This document shows, in pieces, positions 1 through 7,070 of a DNA stretch of 7,070 nt; position 1 is the first letter of the stretch; each line of letters starts with the position of its first letter. Origin of the DNA: Nocardioides sp. Its GTDB lineage: Bacteria > Actinomycetota > Actinomycetes > Propionibacteriales > Nocardioidaceae. The notes under the pieces were generated by a model. That model was not told the origin of the DNA. It saw nothing but the letters and a program-made list of their open reading frames with translations, and did not search any database. The position numbers were made by a program, and so were the translations under genes. Location: assembly GCA_021166815.1 (NCBI GenBank), contig JAJPEO010000189.1:1-7070 (forward strand). Direction: 5' to 3'.

Positions 1-123
1 CGGCCGCGCGAAGCCCATCACCCGTCGCAGCGTCTCGCGCTCGATCCGCTCGTCGATGACGCTGCGGTCGCTGCGCAGGTGCCGCCAGGGCGGTCCCCCG
101 GTCCCGGGCCCGTGCATGGACAT
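1..123 (-). CDS. ABC exporter (ATPase-permease type), N-terminal 41 codons only
   Basis: Only the first 41 codons are present; the gene leaves the window at position 1. The peptide begins MSMHGPGTGG, continues with a charged stretch (residues 16-34, including SDRSVIDERIERETLRR) and ends MGFARP. This pattern resembles the cytoplasmic lead-in and elbow helix just before the first membrane helix of actinobacterial fused permease-ATPase exporters (multidrug/lipid type). No ATPase or membrane motif is visible, so the family call is inference from this N-terminus. The ATG at 123 is chosen because AGGAGG at 135-130 lies 6 bases ahead of it; a second in-frame ATG at 117 is possible. It starts 19 bases after the stop of the enoyl-CoA hydratase-like gene on the same strand, so the two are probably co-transcribed. 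Confidence 0.6.
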   Translation of the reverse strand, partial: MSMHGPGTGGPPWRHLRSDRSVIDERIERETLRRVMGFARP

Positions 124-129
124 GCCGGC

Positions 130-135
130 CCTCCT
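130..135 (-). promoter_or_regulatory. Ribosome binding site of the partial exporter gene
   Basis: The minus strand reads AGGAGG, a full Shine-Dalgarno match, with 6 bases (GCCGGC) before the ATG at 123. It sits inside the 19-base gap after the upstream stop codon and supports a real gene start here although only 41 codons are visible. Confidence 0.75.
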
Positions 136-142
136 GTCTTCC

Positions 143-928
143 TCAGCCCCCCAGCGCGGCGGCGACCGCGCGGAAGCGTTGCACCTGTGCCTCGCGCTCG
201 AGGCGTCGTTGGTCGTCGAGACTGCGGTCCGCCGCGCCCTGGAGCAGGGCCTTGGTCGCGGGCACCACTCCGGGCATCGGCGCGGTCAGTGCGGCGGCCA
301 GCGCGTCGACGGCGGCGTCGAGGTCCTCGGACGCCACCACCTGGTTGGCCAGCCCGATCGCCACGGCCTCCTCCGCGCCCACGATGCGGGCGGTGGCACA
401 GATCTCGAGGGCCCGGGCGTAGCCCACGTGCTCGACGAGCGGCTTGGTGCCGGTCAGGTCGGGGACCAGGCCCAGGGCGGACTCCTTCATGGCGAACTTC
501 GCGTCGTCGGCCACCACGCGCAGGTCGCAGGACAGCGCCATCTGGAACCCGGCGCCGATGGCGTAGCCGCGCACCTTCGCGATGGAGACGAAACGGGGGT
601 CACGCAGCCAGGTGAAGCCCTCCTGGAACTCGCCGATCCGGTCGGCGGCCTCGGCGTCGCTGAGTGCCAGCAGTCCCACGACCGACTCCTCCCCCGCCGT
701 GCGCGGGTCCAGCATCGCGCGGTCGAGGCCGGCGGAGAACGTGTCGCCCTGTCCTTGGACGACCACCACCCGCACGTCGTCGGAGAGGGTCCGCCCGATC
801 TCGGCCAGGGCGAGCCACATCGCCGGCGTCTGCGCGTTGCGCACGTCGGGACGGTCGAGCGTCACGGTGGCCACGGCGCCGTCGATGTCGAGGCGCAGGC
901 CGACCTTGGCGAGTTCTTCAGGCGTCAT
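143..928 (-). CDS. Enoyl-CoA hydratase/isomerase family protein
   Basis: A 261-residue crotonase-fold enzyme, full length for the family, expected to act in the cytoplasm on an acyl-CoA thioester. Visible signatures are the N-terminal strand with DRPDVRNA (25-32), the first oxyanion-hole segment FSAGLD (64-69), and the second segment GYAIGAGFQMALSCD (121-135), followed by KESALGLVPDLTGT (148-161). In the classical hydratase two glutamates activate water. Here the first position is Gln129, the second is Glu149, and Asp157 sits where dienoyl-CoA isomerases carry an aspartate. It may therefore be an isomerase or another crotonase-fold activity rather than a plain hydratase; the substrate cannot be read from the sequence. 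The ATG at 928 is preferred over the in-frame GTG at 934 because GGAGG lies 8 bases before the ATG but only 2 bases before the GTG. It lies 57 bases after the ABC-F gene and 19 bases before the exporter gene. Confidence 0.9.
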   Translation of the reverse strand: MTPEELAKVGLRLDIDGAVATVTLDRPDVRNAQTPAMWLALAEIGRTLSDDVRVVVVQGQGDTFSAGLDRAMLDPRTAGEESVVGLLALSDAEAADRIGEFQEGFTWLRDPRFVSIAKVRGYAIGAGFQMALSCDLRVVADDAKFAMKESALGLVPDLTGTKPLVEHVGYARALEICATARIVGAEEAVAIGLANQVVASEDLDAAVDALAAALTAPMPGVVPATKALLQGAADRSLDDQRRLEREAQVQRFRAVAAALGG

Positions 929-936
929 GGGCACAT

Positions 937-941
937 CCTCC
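937..941 (-). promoter_or_regulatory. Ribosome binding site deciding the hydratase start
   Basis: The minus strand reads GGAGG with 8 bases to the ATG at 928. The competing GTG at 934 would be only 2 bases away, too close for normal initiation, so this site favours the shorter protein of 261 residues. Confidence 0.7.
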
Positions 942-985
942 CAGTGCGGGGGTGAGCGGGGGGTGGGTCGGGCACGAGGCGTGGG

Positions 986-2584
<1,599 letters not shown>

Positions 2585-2593
2585 CGTGCCGCA

Positions 2594-2599
2594 TATCCT
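2594..2599 (+). promoter_or_regulatory. Putative -10 box (TATCCT) of the metallopeptidase gene
   Basis: The plus strand reads TATCCT, again fitting TANNNT, and overlaps the opposing TAGGAT box on all but one base. A start about 7 bases downstream would give a 5' leader of roughly 48 bases before the ATG at 2655. No convincing -35 is present at standard spacing. Confidence 0.35.
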
Positions 2600-2600
2600 A
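2595..2600 (-). promoter_or_regulatory. Putative -10 box (TAGGAT) of the ABC-F gene
   Basis: The minus strand reads TAGGAT, matching the actinobacterial TANNNT -10 pattern. It ends 10 bases before the ATG at 2584. A start site 6-8 bases downstream of the box would leave a leader of only about 3-5 bases, so this transcript may be nearly leaderless, which fits the poor ribosome binding site. No good -35 is seen; at the expected spacing the sequence is GACTCG or CGACTC. Confidence 0.4.
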
Positions 2601-2615
2601 CGGACCGAAGGCCCA

Positions 2616-2626
2616 CGCGAGTCGCG
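2616..2626. promoter_or_regulatory. Dyad CGCGA-N-TCGCG between divergent genes, possible operator
   Basis: Positions 2616-2626 read CGCGAGTCGCG, perfect 5-base arms around one central base. The dyad covers the place where the -35 of the ABC-F promoter should lie and falls just downstream of the expected metallopeptidase start site, a position from which a regulator could affect both. In DNA this GC-rich such short dyads arise by chance fairly often. Confidence 0.2.
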
Positions 2627-2654
2627 GGGGCGACCCCCTGCGAAAGGCACGACC

Positions 2655-3578
2655 ATGCGGTTCAACCCGAAGGCCAGGCTCGACACCAGTCGCGTGGGCG
2701 ACAGCGGTGGCGGGGGCATGTCCGGGGGGCCCATGCGGATCCCCCTCCCCGGCGGCGCCAAGGCCGGTGGCGGCATCGGCACGCTGCTCATCCTCGTTCT
2801 CCTCTTCGCCGTCACCCAGTGCCAGGGCGGGGGCGGGCTGCCCATGCCGGGCGGCAACGGGCTGGACCCGACCCAGCAGGGCACCGACTCGAGCCGGATG
2901 ACCGACTCCGAGCGCTACACCAACTGCAAGACCGGAGCGGACGCCAACAAGGACGCCGACTGCGCGAGGGTCGCGGTCGAGAACTCCCTGTACGAGTTCT
3001 GGTCCAGCCAGTTCTCCAGCGGGTTCAAGGCCGCCAGCGTGACCACGTTCAGCGGAGCGGTGTCCACCGGCTGCGGTCAGGCCACCTCGCAGGTCGGCCC
3101 CTTCTACTGCCCGCCCGACCAGGGCATCTACCTCGACTCGACGTTCTTCGAGGACGTCCTGCAGGGCCAGCTGGGCGGTCAGGGCGGCGACTTCGTGGAG
3201 CCGTACGTCCTGGCCCACGAGTACGGCCACCACATCCAGAACCTCATGGGCACCATGGGCAAGGTCCGCACCCAGCAGGGCCCCGAGTCCGACGCCGTGC
3301 GCCTCGAGCTCCAGGCCGACTGCTACGCCGGGATGTGGACCCGCGAGGCCGAGGACGGCGACCAGCTGCTCGAGGGCCTCGACCAGGGCGACATCGCCGA
3401 GGCAATGGACTCGGCCAAGACGGTCGGCGACGACCGCATCCAGCAGAAGTCGGGCCAGCGGGTCAACCAGGAGCGGTGGACCCACGGCTCCTCCGAGCAG
3501 CGCATGCGCTGGTTCATGACCGGTTACGAGCAGGGCAGCGTGGACGCCTGCGACACGTTCAGCGCCCGCCAGCTCTGA
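2655..3578 (+). CDS. Neutral zinc metallopeptidase, membrane anchored (YpfJ/KPN_02809-like)
   Basis: A 307-residue protein of the putative neutral zinc metallopeptidase family (Pfam Zn_peptidase, YpfJ-like). The N-terminus MRFNPKARLD, a Gly-rich stretch (18-40) with RIPLPGG and a single hydrophobic segment (about 41-55) predict a type II anchor with the catalytic part outside the cell. The zinc site is HEYGH (188-192, inside LAHEYGHHIQ), with Glu189 as catalytic base; Glu218 in LELQADCYAGMW (217-228) is the likely third ligand. Cysteines at 91, 103, 140, 152, 223 and 299 in the outer domain could form disulfides. Cys56 follows the membrane helix, but VTQC is not a good lipobox. The ATG at 2655 is chosen because the conserved N-terminus begins there and GAAAGG lies 7 bases upstream; the longer open frame to the left overlaps the ABC-F gene. 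It is transcribed alone, diverging from ABC-F and converging on the phosphotransferase. Its physiological substrate is unknown. Confidence 0.93.
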   Translation: MRFNPKARLDTSRVGDSGGGGMSGGPMRIPLPGGAKAGGGIGTLLILVLLFAVTQCQGGGGLPMPGGNGLDPTQQGTDSSRMTDSERYTNCKTGADANKDADCARVAVENSLYEFWSSQFSSGFKAASVTTFSGAVSTGCGQATSQVGPFYCPPDQGIYLDSTFFEDVLQGQLGGQGGDFVEPYVLAHEYGHHIQNLMGTMGKVRTQQGPESDAVRLELQADCYAGMWTREAEDGDQLLEGLDQGDIAEAMDSAKTVGDDRIQQKSGQRVNQERWTHGSSEQRMRWFMTGYEQGSVDACDTFSARQL

Positions 3579-3590
3579 TCGTCGCCACCG

Positions 3591-3622
3591 TCGAGGCGCT
3601 GCTCACCCGAGCAGCGCCTCGA
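3591..3622. terminator. Perfect 14-bp hairpin between convergent genes, probable bidirectional terminator
   Basis: The arm TCGAGGCGCTGCTC (3591-3604) and its exact reverse complement (3609-3622) flank a 4-base loop ACCC. It begins 12 bases after the metallopeptidase stop. On the other strand it includes the last codons and the TGA (3605-3603) of the phosphotransferase gene, which spans the arm and loop. No T-run follows on either side, which is common for actinobacterial terminators. Because the repeat is symmetric it can fold in transcripts from both directions. Confidence 0.75.
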
Positions 3623-4505
3623 TCTGGTCCACCTGGCGCTGCATGGAGCGGATGTACGGCGCCACGCTGGGGTGCCGGAACTTCCCGGCGAGCGCGCCCT
3701 CGCCCTCGGCCACCCGGCTGAGCGCCCAGTCGAGTCGCGTGAGCACGGTGTAGACCGCCGTCACCCGCGCACCCATGAGCACCTGGTCACGCGAGGCGAG
3801 GCCGGGCGGGAGCGCGGCGACGTAGGCGTCGACCAACGGCCCCAGCTCCTCCCGTGCGGTGAGGGAGAAGTAACCCAGGTCGGCGCCCACCGGCCCGCTG
3901 CCCAGGTGGGACCAGTCGATGGCCACCGCGTCGTCGCCGTGGCGACCGGGGAAGTTGCCCGGGGCGGCGTCACCGTGCTGGGCCACCTGCGGGAGCGCGT
4001 CGCAGCGGTCGAGCCACGCCACCCGGCGCTCCCACAGGTGAGCGGTCACGTCCGCGGCAGGCGTGCGTGCGAGGAAGGTCCAGCCGCCGCGCCTCGCGAC
4101 CAGGGCGAGCCGCGAGCGCAGCAGGCCGCGGGTCAGCCAGGGCGAGGTGCCGAGGTCGGCGCCGGCGAAGCGGCCCAGGCAGGCGGCCAGCCACAGGCCC
4201 GGGTGCTCGGTGCGGGGCACGAGCTCGTGGACGAGGGTGACTCCCTCGTCGTCCTCCTCGACCCGGACGACCGGTGCCTCGCGCAGCCCGGGCGACTCGG
4301 CGACGACGCGACTGAGCGCGACGTCGGCGGCCCGCCGCCAGTAGTTGACGTCAGCCGGCTGCGTGAGGAGCTGGGAGTCATGGTTGCCGGGGCGCGCGAG
4401 TCGCTTGACGACGACGTCGCGTCCGCCCTCGTGGGCCTGCCACACGCCCACGCTCGCCGGGCCGGCTCCGGGGAGGCGCTGCCAGCCCGGCTCGGGTTGC
4501 CACAT
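3603..4505 (-). CDS. Phosphotransferase of the aminoglycoside/choline kinase fold
   Basis: A 300-residue soluble protein with the kinase-like fold of the APH family, which transfers phosphate from ATP to a small-molecule hydroxyl. Visible elements are an ATP-lysine candidate Lys34 in DVVVKRL (30-36), the Brenner catalytic loop HGDAAPGN (177-184, with Asp179 as base and Asn184 as metal ligand) and the metal-binding aspartate Asp197 in AIDWSHLG (195-202). A hinge-like segment VTLVHELVP is at 89-97. The fold is used by aminoglycoside and macrolide kinases, choline and homoserine kinases and many uncharacterised enzymes, so the substrate is open. The ATG at 4505 is selected by AGGA 7 bases upstream and by the start of homology; the same frame is open for 142 more codons but these lie over the permease gene. 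It starts 20 bases after the permease stop, so it is probably the third gene of the exporter operon. Its last six codons lie in the terminator hairpin. Confidence 0.85.
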   Translation of the reverse strand: MWQPEPGWQRLPGAGPASVGVWQAHEGGRDVVVKRLARPGNHDSQLLTQPADVNYWRRAADVALSRVVAESPGLREAPVVRVEEDDEGVTLVHELVPRTEHPGLWLAACLGRFAGADLGTSPWLTRGLLRSRLALVARRGGWTFLARTPAADVTAHLWERRVAWLDRCDALPQVAQHGDAAPGNFPGRHGDDAVAIDWSHLGSGPVGADLGYFSLTAREELGPLVDAYVAALPPGLASRDQVLMGARVTAVYTVLTRLDWALSRVAEGEGALAGKFRHPSVAPYIRSMQRQVDQIEALLG

Positions 4506-4525
4506 GGCGGCATCCTGACAGAACC

Positions 4526-6109
4526 TCAGGCGATGTCCCGGGAGCGGTAGCGCAGCCACGCCGCCGCCACCAGGAGGGCCGCGACCCCCAGCAGGCCGGC
4601 CTCCGCCGACCACCGCACCGGCTCGACCGGCACCGTGGGCACGTGCTGGAACGGCGAGAGATCGGCCATCCAGCCGGGCAGGCGCAACAGGGGCGCGAGG
4701 TCGCCGATGGTGATGAAGACCGCCAGCAGGAACCAGCCCGCCCACGCGAAGGTGGGGCGTACCGCCCACAGGAGCACGGCGCACGCCACCACCACCCAGA
4801 TCGCCGGCACGTGGGCCAGCGCCGCCGGGACGAGCTCGGTGCCCGTGGCCACGACGCCGCCCACCTGGGTGCCGTACCCCACCGACATGCCCAGTGCGAA
4901 CCCAAGGACCAGCGCCACCACCCCGGCGCACGCGGTGACCACCACGCCCGTGAAGAGCTCACCTCGCGCCCCGCGGGCAGCCAGGACGGCGCCCGTCCGG
5001 TCGCTGTTCTCCTCGTGCGCCGCACCGACCACCACCTGCACGCCGTACGCGGACAGCAGGGCGGCCATGATCGCCAGCAGGGCGGCCAGCATCACCTCCT
5101 GGACCTTGCCCTCTCCCCCCATCGCCTCGAGGGCAGCGCGGCCGGCCGGGGACTCGAACAGGGCTCCCAGGTGCGGGGTCACCGATCCGAAGAGCGCGCC
5201 CCACACGGTGGCGGCCAGCAGCCACCATGCCGTGACGGAGCGGTTGAGGCGCCACACGAGGTCGGCGATCGAGCCCAGGCGGCCGTGCTCGCGGCCCAGC
5301 CGCTCGGGCAGCAGCCCGCTGCCCAGGTCCCGGCGAGCCTGCCAGGCCGCCGCGAGCAGGAGCAGGGCGACGCTCACCGCGAGGTAGGCGCCCAGCAGCC
5401 ACCACCGGGGCTGACCCCACGCGTCCAGGCGCGTCCCCCAGCCCAACGGCGACAACCAGCCGAGCAGGTCCGGGCCGACGTCACCCGCGGCCCGCAGCAG
5501 GAACAGGGCAGCGAAGACGGACAGGGCGATGCCGCCGCACGCGCGCGTGCTGGCGGAGGTCTGGCACGCCACCGCCGCGACCCCGGTGCCGACCAGGCCG
5601 ATGCCGGTCCAGCCGAGCCCGAAGGCGAGCGAGCCGACCGGGTCCAGCCCGGCACCCGCGTTGGCGGCGGCGGCCAGCAGCCCGACGGCCACGGACGCCA
5701 GGACGGCCTCCAGCACCGCCGCCCGCAACGGGGCCTGACGCCCCACCAGCGTGGCACCGACGAGGTCGGCGCGGCCGGTCTCCTCCTCGGTGCGGGTGTG
5801 GCGCCGCACGATCACCAGCGCGAGTCCCATGACGACCATGGCGTAGACGACCGTCATCTTGCTCATCGACAGCTCGCCGAGGCTCTCCTCGTTGAGGATG
5901 GGGCCGTACAGCGCCACCAGCGCCGGACTGCTGTTGATGACGTGGGCCGCGGCCGTGCGGCTCGCGACGTCGGGGTAGAGGTCGACCATGGTGAAGGACG
6001 AGACAGCCACCATGAGCACCTGCAGCCCGATCCACACCGGGAGCAGCAGGCGGTCGCGACGCAGCCCCGCTCGCAGCAGCGCAAGAGTCCCCCTGCCGCC
6101 CTCGGTCAC
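4526..6109 (-). CDS. ABC-2 type exporter permease, 12-helix tetronasin/polyketide-exporter type
   Basis: A 527-residue membrane protein with about twelve hydrophobic segments (near 22-42, 86-104, 128-150, 158-180, 192-207, 236-256, 292-310, 338-362, 384-408, 432-452, 455-472 and 502-519). It appears to be two ABC-2 permease halves joined in one chain. A cytoplasmic motif after the second helix of each half is similar: TEEETGRADLVGATLVGR (107-124) and HEENSDRTGAVLAARG (365-380). This organisation fits the putative polyketide-antibiotic exporter permeases (TnrB3-like, COG3559). It should form the membrane channel for the ATPase encoded just upstream. The start is the GTG at 6109: it shares GTGA with the ATPase stop (4-base overlap, translational coupling) and has GGGAG 5 bases upstream. 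The open frame reaches 24 codons further but those codons lie inside the ATPase gene. The transported compound cannot be inferred. Confidence 0.88.
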   Translation of the reverse strand: MTEGGRGTLALLRAGLRRDRLLLPVWIGLQVLMVAVSSFTMVDLYPDVASRTAAAHVINSSPALVALYGPILNEESLGELSMSKMTVVYAMVVMGLALVIVRRHTRTEEETGRADLVGATLVGRQAPLRAAVLEAVLASVAVGLLAAAANAGAGLDPVGSLAFGLGWTGIGLVGTGVAAVACQTSASTRACGGIALSVFAALFLLRAAGDVGPDLLGWLSPLGWGTRLDAWGQPRWWLLGAYLAVSVALLLLAAAWQARRDLGSGLLPERLGREHGRLGSIADLVWRLNRSVTAWWLLAATVWGALFGSVTPHLGALFESPAGRAALEAMGGEGKVQEVMLAALLAIMAALLSAYGVQVVVGAAHEENSDRTGAVLAARGARGELFTGVVVTACAGVVALVLGFALGMSVGYGTQVGGVVATGTELVPAALAHVPAIWVVVACAVLLWAVRPTFAWAGWFLLAVFITIGDLAPLLRLPGWMADLSPFQHVPTVPVEPVRWSAEAGLLGVAALLVAAAWLRYRSRDIA

Positions 6110-7008
6110 GTCGACTCCCTGCTCGCCGGACGGGGCCGGTAGGCGTCGATGAACAGCTCTTCCAGCGAGGGTGGCGTGCACGTGAGCGCGCGCACCCCGG
6201 CAGCCTGGAGCGCCGCCAGGAGACCCGGGAGCCCGTCGGGGTCGACGCTGCAGGTGAGCTCACCGTCCAGCAGCGTCGCGTCGTGCACCCCCGGCAGGTC
6301 CAGGGGCACCGGGGCGGCGAGGGAAGCGCGTACGTGGCTGCGCCGGAGGTGGCGCAGCTCGGCCAGCGAGCCCGTCTCGACGCTCCGGCCGGCCCGGATG
6401 ATCGTCACCCGGTCGGCCACGCGTTCGACCTCGCTCAGGATGTGGCTGGACAGCAGCGCGGTCGTCCCCGCCGACTTGGCCTCGGCGAGCAGCTGGTTGA
6501 ACACCTGCTCCATCAGCGGGTCCAGCCCGGAGGTCGGCTCGTCGAGCACGAGCAGGTCGACCGGAGCCGCGAACGCGGAGACCAGCGCCACCTTCTGCCG
6601 GTTGCCCTTGGAGTAGGCCCTCCCCTTCGTGCGGGGATCGAGGTCGAGCAGCTCGAGCAGCTCGTCGCGTCGCGACCGCTCCGGGTCGACTCCGCGCAGG
6701 CGCAGCAGCAGGTCGATGGTCTCGCCGCCGCTGAGGTTGGGCCACAGGGCCACGTCACCGGGCACGTACGCCACCCGGCGGTGCACCTCCACCGAGTCGG
6801 CCCACGGATGCAGCCCGAAGACCGACACCTCTCCCCCGTCGGGGCGCAGCAGGCCGAGCAGCACCTTGATCGTCGTGGTCTTTCCCGACCCGTTGGGCCC
6901 GAGGAACCCGTGCACCTCCCCCGGATGCACCTGCAGGTCGAGGCCGTCGAGTGCTCGTACGGCGCCGAACGTCTTGACCAGGCCGGTGGTCTCGATGGTG
7001 GCGGTCAC
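6106..7008 (-). CDS. ABC-2 type exporter ATP-binding protein
   Basis: A 300-residue single-domain ABC ATPase of the drug-exporter (DrrA/TnrB2-like) kind that powers the permease encoded next. Walker A is GPNGSGKTT (37-45), Walker B ends in DEPTSGLDP (156-164) and the switch histidine is His189 in SSHILSE. The signature is YSKGNRQK (132-139) in place of LSGGQ, and the Q-loop region reads YVPGDVALWP (81-90) without the usual glutamine; I recall both as features of this exporter subgroup rather than damage. Residues 210-300 form a C-terminal extension ending in SLEELFIDAYRP, typical of DrrA-like subunits. The start is the GTG at 7008, giving MTATIETTGLVKTFG; the ribosome binding site is weak (TGGA about 5 bases upstream). 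It is the first gene of a three-gene leftward operon with permease and phosphotransferase. Confidence 0.9.
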   Translation of the reverse strand: MTATIETTGLVKTFGAVRALDGLDLQVHPGEVHGFLGPNGSGKTTTIKVLLGLLRPDGGEVSVFGLHPWADSVEVHRRVAYVPGDVALWPNLSGGETIDLLLRLRGVDPERSRRDELLELLDLDPRTKGRAYSKGNRQKVALVSAFAAPVDLLVLDEPTSGLDPLMEQVFNQLLAEAKSAGTTALLSSHILSEVERVADRVTIIRAGRSVETGSLAELRHLRRSHVRASLAAPVPLDLPGVHDATLLDGELTCSVDPDGLPGLLAALQAAGVRALTCTPPSLEELFIDAYRPRPASREST

Positions 7009-7040
7009 GAGTCCAGTGTGGCGCCGGCCTGGGTCACCCG

Positions 7041-7059
7041 GCAGGGACGAAAGTCATGC
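7041..7059. promoter_or_regulatory. Imperfect dyad upstream of the exporter operon, possible operator
   Basis: The plus strand reads GCAGGGAC-GAAA-GTCATGC; the inner GAC/GTC and outer GCA/TGC pair, with one unequal position between them. It lies 33-51 bases upstream of the ATPase GTG and next to a TTGACG box, where a repressor or response regulator could control the operon. No regulator gene is visible in the window. Confidence 0.3.
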
Positions 7060-7060
7060 G

Positions 7061-7066
7061 TTGACG
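7061..7066 (+). promoter_or_regulatory. TTGACG, possible -35 box of a divergent rightward promoter
   Basis: TTGACG matches the -35 consensus at five of six positions. It is oriented to the right, but the window ends before any -10 could be seen. If real, a gene divergent from the exporter operon, possibly its regulator, begins just beyond the window. The 62 bases upstream of the ATPase gene show no other clear signal; no good -10 for the leftward operon was found. Confidence 0.25.
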
Positions 7067-7070
7067 ACGT

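Noticed and set aside
56..955. A 299-codon open frame on the plus strand
   Set aside because: It is antisense to the well-supported crotonase-fold gene and has no recognisable motifs.
2817..2825. Cys56 of the metallopeptidase as a lipoprotein cysteine
   Set aside because: The preceding residues VTQ do not fit a lipobox (Gln at -1), so a simple membrane anchor is more likely.
2585..2884. A 100-codon N-terminal extension of the ABC-F gene
   Set aside because: It would overlap the metallopeptidase coding region on the other strand, is Pro/Arg rich and precedes the normal family start MITAQKLEVR.
4506..4931. A 142-codon N-terminal extension of the phosphotransferase
   Set aside because: It overlaps the permease gene in another frame, is low complexity, and a proper ribosome binding site serves the ATG at 4505.
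4643..6142. A 499-codon open frame on the plus strand
   Set aside because: It lies antisense to the permease gene and is rich in Q, R, H and G without domain motifs; the opposite strand has clear membrane helices and operon structure.
6721..6735. LSGGE in the exporter ATPase (residues 92-96) as the ABC signature
   Set aside because: It lies about 60 residues before Walker B, too early for the signature; the true signature position, about 20 residues before Walker B, is YSKGN at 132-136.

Overview
The window is a gene-dense, very GC-rich stretch. Codons end mostly in G or C, GTG starts occur, and long spurious antisense frames are present. The gene set is typical of a high-GC actinobacterium: a membrane-anchored neutral zinc metallopeptidase, an ABC-F ATPase of the actinobacterial type, and a tetronasin-type ABC-2 exporter. 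Nocardioidaceae or a relative is a reasonable guess, but the sequence alone does not fix the genus. I see no rRNA, tRNA, CRISPR array, insertion sequence or phage gene. No gap between genes exceeds about 70 bases.

Layout. Positions 1-2584 hold a leftward (minus-strand) group in transcription order: an ABC-F ATPase (986-2584), an enoyl-CoA hydratase/isomerase-family enzyme (143-928), and the first 41 codons of what looks like an ABC exporter (123 down to 1, leaving the window). A 70-base divergent promoter region (2585-2654) separates this group from the rightward zinc metallopeptidase (2655-3578). That gene converges on a second leftward group and is separated from it by a perfect 14-bp hairpin (3591-3622) that probably ends transcription from both sides. 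The second group in transcription order is an ABC ATPase (7008-6106), a 12-helix ABC-2 permease (6109-4526, sharing 4 bases with the ATPase gene), and a phosphotransferase of the aminoglycoside/choline kinase fold (4505-3603, 20 bases further on). Positions 7009-7070 are upstream sequence with a small dyad and a TTGACG box that could belong to a divergent promoter reading out of the window.

How the genes fit together. The clearest functional unit is the ATPase-permease-phosphotransferase operon. Its ATPase and permease resemble the putative polyketide-antibiotic exporters of actinobacteria. The kinase-fold enzyme in the same transcript suggests export paired with phosphorylation of a small molecule, as in a resistance or self-protection cassette; the substrate is unknown. 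The left group couples an ABC-F ATPase (probably ribosome-acting) with a CoA enzyme of altered active site and an exporter. Nothing here is certainly a new system. The points most worth checking are the exporter plus kinase pairing, the non-standard CoA enzyme active site, the hairpin that contains a stop codon, and the shared divergent promoter core.
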